A DNA stretch of 64,000 nucleotides from Sediminicola luteus (GTDB lineage Bacteria > Bacteroidota > Bacteroidia > Flavobacteriales > Flavobacteriaceae). The notes beneath the pieces were generated by a model. It had not been told where the DNA came from, did not search any database, and saw nothing but the letters and a program-made list of their open reading frames with translations. The stretch is taken from assembly GCF_002514735.1 (NCBI RefSeq), contig NZ_KZ300476.1:186001-250000 (forward strand). The letters are read 5' to 3'. Below, in pieces: positions 60,132 to 64,000 of this stretch (positions within the stretch are counted from its first letter, which is position 1; each line of letters starts with the position of its first letter). The position numbers and the translations under genes were made by a program.

Positions 60132-62483
60132 TTAATATTTTAGTTGTTCGTTACTATCCCACAATCCCCAGCGGGCCCCTACATCACCTTCGTGGTGTAC
60201 TTTCCACGATTCATCGAAAGAAGAAAAATAGAACAAGGGAACTCCTTCTTCCCTGGCCCACGAATTCACTTGGGCAAAATACCCCATGGCATTGCTATCG
60301 GATGGTTGGGCTCCTTGAACGGCATCGCCTTTATTGGGCCAACCGGTCTCGGAAATGATTATAGGTTTCCCTTGGGCCACCTTTTGTATCAGTGCATACA
60401 TCTGCTGTAAATACATTGCGGCATGATCAATATGACAACCTTCCCAGAAAGGATAACAGTTAATCAAGATCAAATCTGAAGCTTCAACCAAACTTGGACG
60501 CTCATATAATTGATAATACGCATCTACATAAGCTACCGGCACATGCGGAACCGCCTCCCTGAACCGAGCCATATAACCCAAGAGTTCAGCTTCGCTTAGT
60601 TCTTCACGTAACAATACCTCGTTACCTATCACGGCCACATCTACCAGACCACTTTGGGCCAATTGCACCAAATTTTCCATTTCCTTATCATTGGCTTTCT
60701 TATCGTCTCCAATCCAAGCCCCTACCATAGTAGACAGTCCCATTTCCTTGGCAACCTCTGGAATAAATTCGTTACCATCGGTACAAGAGAAAGAACGTAC
60801 CCAAGAGGTGTGTGGTTTTACCACCTCCATACGACGTCTGATCTGGGTACGGCTTAACAAATCGCCAATATCTTGGCCTTCGGTATATGGGCTAAAACAA
60901 ATACCGTACATTCCTTTATCGAGATTGTCCACAAACAGGGAGCGTATCTTTTTATCGCTCGCGCCGCTTAAATCAATGTGTGACGCAGGTAATGGCTGGT
61001 TCTTATCGAAATCCGTTAAAGTCATCAGCTTGTCGGTCTGGTAGTAAGAGTTTAGTAAACTACCAGATTTCCTTTTGTCCAATACAGCCTTTATTTCCAT
61101 GGCCTTGGCCTCGGTAAGATCATAATCGCGCATAATCCACATGGCTATCAAGGTACCCATAATGGGAACACCTGAGAAAAATAAACGTAACCCACTTACG
61201 GCGCCATCCGGTTGAACGACCGCCTCGGGATCTAAACCAACAAACGAAATAATAAGTCCGCTCAATCCGCCAGCTATGGCGAAACCAAACTTGACCATCC
61301 ACCAGTATATGGCGCCAAAAATGCCTTCCCTACGTTTTCCACCGTTCATTTCGTCTAGATCACATACATCGGCCGTCATCGACATCATCAGGGTAAACAA
61401 ACTTCCGATTCCAAAAGAGAAAAACGGTAAAGCGAAAATGAACATATAGGGTTTTCCCGGGATAAATAGGAACCAGAGTAAAATATACCCTAATACCGAA
61501 AGACTCTGCGACCACATAAACGCCTTTTTCTTGCCCATTTTCTTTGACATCTTGGCTACTATTGGTATTACGATAAAGGTGGTAATCAAGGCGCCTAAAC
61601 TGCCAAACAGTGTTGGCCAAATACCCGCAGCTTCGGTATCCCCATTAAATAGATGATAGACTACGATAAAAAAGGAAAAGGCGGAAACCGTATAAAAAGT
61701 ATTGTAGATAAAGAAGGTGGATATACATAGTTTTCTAAAGGCCTTGATTCGGAACGCTTCTGCGAAGCCCTTGAATATTTCGGAAAAGCTCCCTTTGAGG
61801 TTGCCCATGGACAAGGTTGCCATGTTTTTATCATGCAAGGTAGACCTGCCCTTGATGAATATGGCCGGTACCATGGCAAATATCATACAGATAATCCCCA
61901 CCCAGACGGCCAGGTTTCGCGTGGCCACATCTGCCGATTCGAACCACGAATTATCGTACATGATTACCCAAAACCATGGGGCAACAACCCAGGCCCATTG
62001 ACCGATCCATTGGGCTATGGCCATGATCTCGGTACGCTCATGAAAGTCGTCGCTCATCTCGTAGCCCATGGCCACATAGGGCACCCCGAATATGGTAATA
62101 CCCAAATAGAAAACAAAAGACCACAACATAAAATAAACGAAGTTATAGTCGAGTCCGTTTTCCCGATACAACTGCCACATAACCACAAAAGCAACACCCA
62201 TTAAAATGGCCCCTATAAACACATATTGTCTCCGCCGACCCCACCTGGAACGGGTATTATCGGAAATAAAACCCATTACGGGATCGGTAAAGCAATCGAA
62301 AATCCTAGGAAAAAAATAAATTGCGGCCCACATCCAACCCGGAAAACCCAAGTCTTGTACCAATACCACCATAAATATCCCTAATGCGGCCGGGAACATT
62401 TGATTGGCCAACATACCGATACCAAAGGCTATTTTGTTGATATAAGGTACTTTTTTACGATTTGCAACGCTTACATTTTCCAT
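60132..62483 (-). CDS. GPH/MFS sugar transporter fused to a GH17 domain
   Basis: 783 residues. The N-terminal part (about 1-465) is a 12-helix sodium- or proton-glycoside symporter of the GPH family, with DNTRSRWGRRRQYVFIG as marker. A linker of about 45 residues leads to a complete GH17 domain (about 510-783) with acid/base Glu622 (VIGNEVLLRE) and nucleophile Glu712 (IISETGWPNKG). The GH17 part has no signal and should face the cytoplasm, so import and cleavage would be joined. The reading frame is continuous through the junction. It sits between two other GH17 genes. Confidence 0.92.
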   Translation of the reverse strand: MENVSVANRKKVPYINKIAFGIGMLANQMFPAALGIFMVVLVQDLGFPGWMWAAIYFFPRIFDCFTDPVMGFISDNTRSRWGRRRQYVFIGAILMGVAFVVMWQLYRENGLDYNFVYFMLWSFVFYLGITIFGVPYVAMGYEMSDDFHERTEIMAIAQWIGQWAWVVAPWFWVIMYDNSWFESADVATRNLAVWVGIICMIFAMVPAIFIKGRSTLHDKNMATLSMGNLKGSFSEIFKGFAEAFRIKAFRKLCISTFFIYNTFYTVSAFSFFIVVYHLFNGDTEAAGIWPTLFGSLGALITTFIVIPIVAKMSKKMGKKKAFMWSQSLSVLGYILLWFLFIPGKPYMFIFALPFFSFGIGSLFTLMMSMTADVCDLDEMNGGKRREGIFGAIYWWMVKFGFAIAGGLSGLIISFVGLDPEAVVQPDGAVSGLRLFFSGVPIMGTLIAMWIMRDYDLTEAKAMEIKAVLDKRKSGSLLNSYYQTDKLMTLTDFDKNQPLPASHIDLSGASDKKIRSLFVDNLDKGMYGICFSPYTEGQDIGDLLSRTQIRRRMEVVKPHTSWVRSFSCTDGNEFIPEVAKEMGLSTMVGAWIGDDKKANDKEMENLVQLAQSGLVDVAVIGNEVLLREELSEAELLGYMARFREAVPHVPVAYVDAYYQLYERPSLVEASDLILINCYPFWEGCHIDHAAMYLQQMYALIQKVAQGKPIIISETGWPNKGDAVQGAQPSDSNAMGYFAQVNSWAREEGVPLFYFSSFDESWKVHHEGDVGARWGLWDSNEQLKY

Positions 62484-62536
62484 GGATCTTGTTTTAGTTG
62501 GTTTTCATTTCATTTTTAATAATCCCACTGAAATCT

Positions 62537-63817
62537 TTACGGTTTTATTCCTTGGGAAGCATAGGGTATTTCGCTGGCATCGAGTACCATTTTTTCTTGC
62601 CCATTAAAGGTTTTCCCTATCGGTTTACCACCTCTACCCAATCCGTTAAAAACTGCTGAATCTACTTTAGACCAAAGTGCATATTTAGCTTGGCCATTTA
62701 CCGTAAACAGACCGAAGTGGTTCTCCGACCCACCTGGATTCACGGCATCTTTCCATGGCTCGTCAAAAGCCTCGAAATAAAAGCAGCTAATTTTTTGTTT
62801 TTGGGTCCATGCCCTTACTTTTTTATAGTACAAGGCCTGTTTATACTCGTCCGTGGCCTTTGACCCTTTTAGGCCATAGAAACCGTTAGAGGCGCTGGCC
62901 CAGCCGGTCTCACCAATATGTATGGGTTTTTGGGCGCCTACACTTTCCATATAATTTTTAACCTGCTGGTATTGTTGTTGGGCATACACGACCGCCCGAT
63001 CCATAACCTTTTCTAAGGCTTCTTTTTTATCCTTGGCCAAATCTTCTTTATCCACACCCCAAAAAGCGGGGTTGTAATGGGTGTCGTGCATAGGATAGGT
63101 ATGCATCGATATAAAATCAACGGCATGCATCAGTTGAGCCAAGGCCGGGACATGGTATTCCGGATCCCCGCCACCCCACGAGGCAAAATTATCGGAGCTG
63201 GTAACCCATAGGGTCTTGGGTAGTTTGCCCTGCCTTTTCTGTTCTTGGATATACTGTACCCAATTTAGAACAATCTCGGCCTGTACATAATAACGCTCGG
63301 CCCATTTTACCATGGCTTCATTACCTACCGCCAAGACCTTTACGATATGCGGATACTTTTTCGCCAAGGCTATGGCCCTTTCTATCTCTGCCGCATTGGC
63401 CTCACTTTCTTGTGAATGGTCTACAGGTTGATCTGTCCACGCATTTTTACAATCGATCCAGGCCCCGAGCATCACGTACATCTCAAAGTCTTTATCTGTT
63501 TTCTGAATGGCATCTATCGCTTCTAGCACATGGGCCGCATGGGGTAATTGTACATTGTAGGTGCGCAAAACCCGAATGCCCATGGCATGGAGTATGCGCA
63601 TATCTTCTATGAGTTGCTCTATTGTAGGCTGTTGACTCCTACTAGCCATACGGTAGCCCCCGTAAGAAATGGCCAAATAATCGGGGTTACCCAAAATTTC
63701 GGCAGCGGTTAGTGTTTCTGTTTTCTCTTGCATTCGTTCTTTTCTTGGTGTACCACATGCGCAAACCAATACACCTATTAAGGCCCCGATACATAATTGA
63801 TTCATCACATGTTTCAT
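62537..63817 (-). CDS. GH17-like lipoprotein
   Basis: 426 residues with lipobox VCAC (Cys21), placing it on the periplasmic or outer surface. The GH17-type motifs LAVGNEAMVKW (Glu167) and HIGETGWASA (Glu303) carry the acid/base and nucleophile. It is longer and more distant from the two cytoplasmic GH17 proteins and may act first on beta-glucan oligosaccharides outside the inner membrane. First visible gene of the operon here; 53 bases before the transporter fusion. Confidence 0.88.
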   Translation of the reverse strand: MKHVMNQLCIGALIGVLVCACGTPRKERMQEKTETLTAAEILGNPDYLAISYGGYRMASRSQQPTIEQLIEDMRILHAMGIRVLRTYNVQLPHAAHVLEAIDAIQKTDKDFEMYVMLGAWIDCKNAWTDQPVDHSQESEANAAEIERAIALAKKYPHIVKVLAVGNEAMVKWAERYYVQAEIVLNWVQYIQEQKRQGKLPKTLWVTSSDNFASWGGGDPEYHVPALAQLMHAVDFISMHTYPMHDTHYNPAFWGVDKEDLAKDKKEALEKVMDRAVVYAQQQYQQVKNYMESVGAQKPIHIGETGWASASNGFYGLKGSKATDEYKQALYYKKVRAWTQKQKISCFYFEAFDEPWKDAVNPGGSENHFGLFTVNGQAKYALWSKVDSAVFNGLGRGGKPIGKTFNGQEKMVLDASEIPYASQGIKP

Positions 63818-63887
63818 CTACTCATTGGCTTTGGTTACTTTCAGGGATATCGCCACCCCTACTATATTACAGACTTAGGTTAACCGC

Positions 63888-64000
63888 TTACTTTAATCTT
63901 ATGGCTGCCAAATGCACCTCTAAGGCCTCAATTTTTCCGCTCCGTTTAAATATTTCGGCACTTATTTCTTTAGATAATAGCACCCCTTCCATTTCAGAGG
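63888..64000 (-). CDS. C-terminal end of an unidentified gene, partial
   Basis: The - strand is open from the window edge to a TAA at 63888-63890 and reads through SEMEGVLLSKEISAEIFKR and GKIEALEVHLAAIRLK. Composition looks coding and the direction agrees with the GH17 cluster, whose first gene starts 70 bases further on. No promoter is seen in between, so it is probably the operon's preceding gene. Family cannot be assigned from this stretch. Confidence 0.5.
   Translation of the reverse strand, partial: SEMEGVLLSKEISAEIFKRSGKIEALEVHLAAIRLK

Noticed and set aside
1-64000. tRNA, rRNA, CRISPR arrays, insertion sequences, prophage or integrative elements
   Set aside because: I looked for cloverleaf ends, regular repeat-spacer units, transposase motifs and terminal repeats and saw none.

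Overview
The window looks like chromosomal DNA of a marine member of the Flavobacteriaceae (Bacteroidota), perhaps Zobellia- or Maribacter-like. That placement is inferred from gene content and from promoter-like sequences that fit the Bacteroidota consensus (TTTG, about 17-19 bases, TAnnTTTG). I see no rRNA, tRNA, CRISPR array, insertion sequence or phage gene.

Left part (1-9957, + strand): one long operon for hexuronate catabolism. It holds the tail of an SDR (probable fructuronate/mannonate oxidoreductase), uxuA, uxaC, kdgK, kdgA, a three-gene TRAP transporter, a tandem DUF1080 (3-keto-glycoside hydrolase) lipoprotein and a Tat-exported Gfo/Idh/MocA oxidoreductase, closed by a strong terminator. 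Then come an alpha/beta-hydrolase lipoprotein, a c-type cytochrome lipoprotein of the PVC type with a Nudix-family sugar regulator on the - strand, a universal stress protein and pckA (10-17.3 kb).

17.3-36.5 kb: a second saccharide region. A membrane-spanning regulator (periplasmic LamG-like domain, one membrane helix, cytoplasmic SARP-type DNA-binding and BTAD domains) precedes an operon of a Gfo/Idh/MocA oxidoreductase and a giant HEAT-repeat/double-DUF1080 protein. On the - strand lie two further Gfo/Idh/MocA proteins, uxaB, a GH92 mannosidase, an S1 sulfatase, DoxX and a DUF6807 lipoprotein; uxaA diverges from them. Together the two loci supply both hexuronate branches (galacturonate through UxaC-UxaB-UxaA, glucuronate through UxaC-SDR-UxuA), meeting at KdgK/KdgA.

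36.5-50 kb: a Crp/Fnr regulator with an exported cysteine hydrolase; a TetR-controlled ABC/HlyD/TolC exporter whose ATPase motifs are badly degenerate; and an apparent photo-oxidative-stress operon (TetR-like regulator, AarF/UbiB kinase, flavin reductase, two SDR proteins, TspO, photolyase).

50-59 kb: a set of envelope genes with c-type cytochromes, YceI, an OB-fold protein, a DUF5777 barrel, a sterol-desaturase-type membrane protein and an ABC membrane domain without ATPase. Four transcription units here carry an FNR/DNR-like 14-mer (TTGAY-YTAK-RTCAA) upstream, and the universal stress gene at 14.7 kb carries a related one. In four of the five cases a -7 element is centred 33 bp from the operator centre. 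This is the most interesting system in the window.

59.2-64 kb: a beta-glucan-type cluster with three GH17 modules, one of them fused to the C-terminus of a GPH/MFS sugar transporter, and the tail of one more gene at the right edge.
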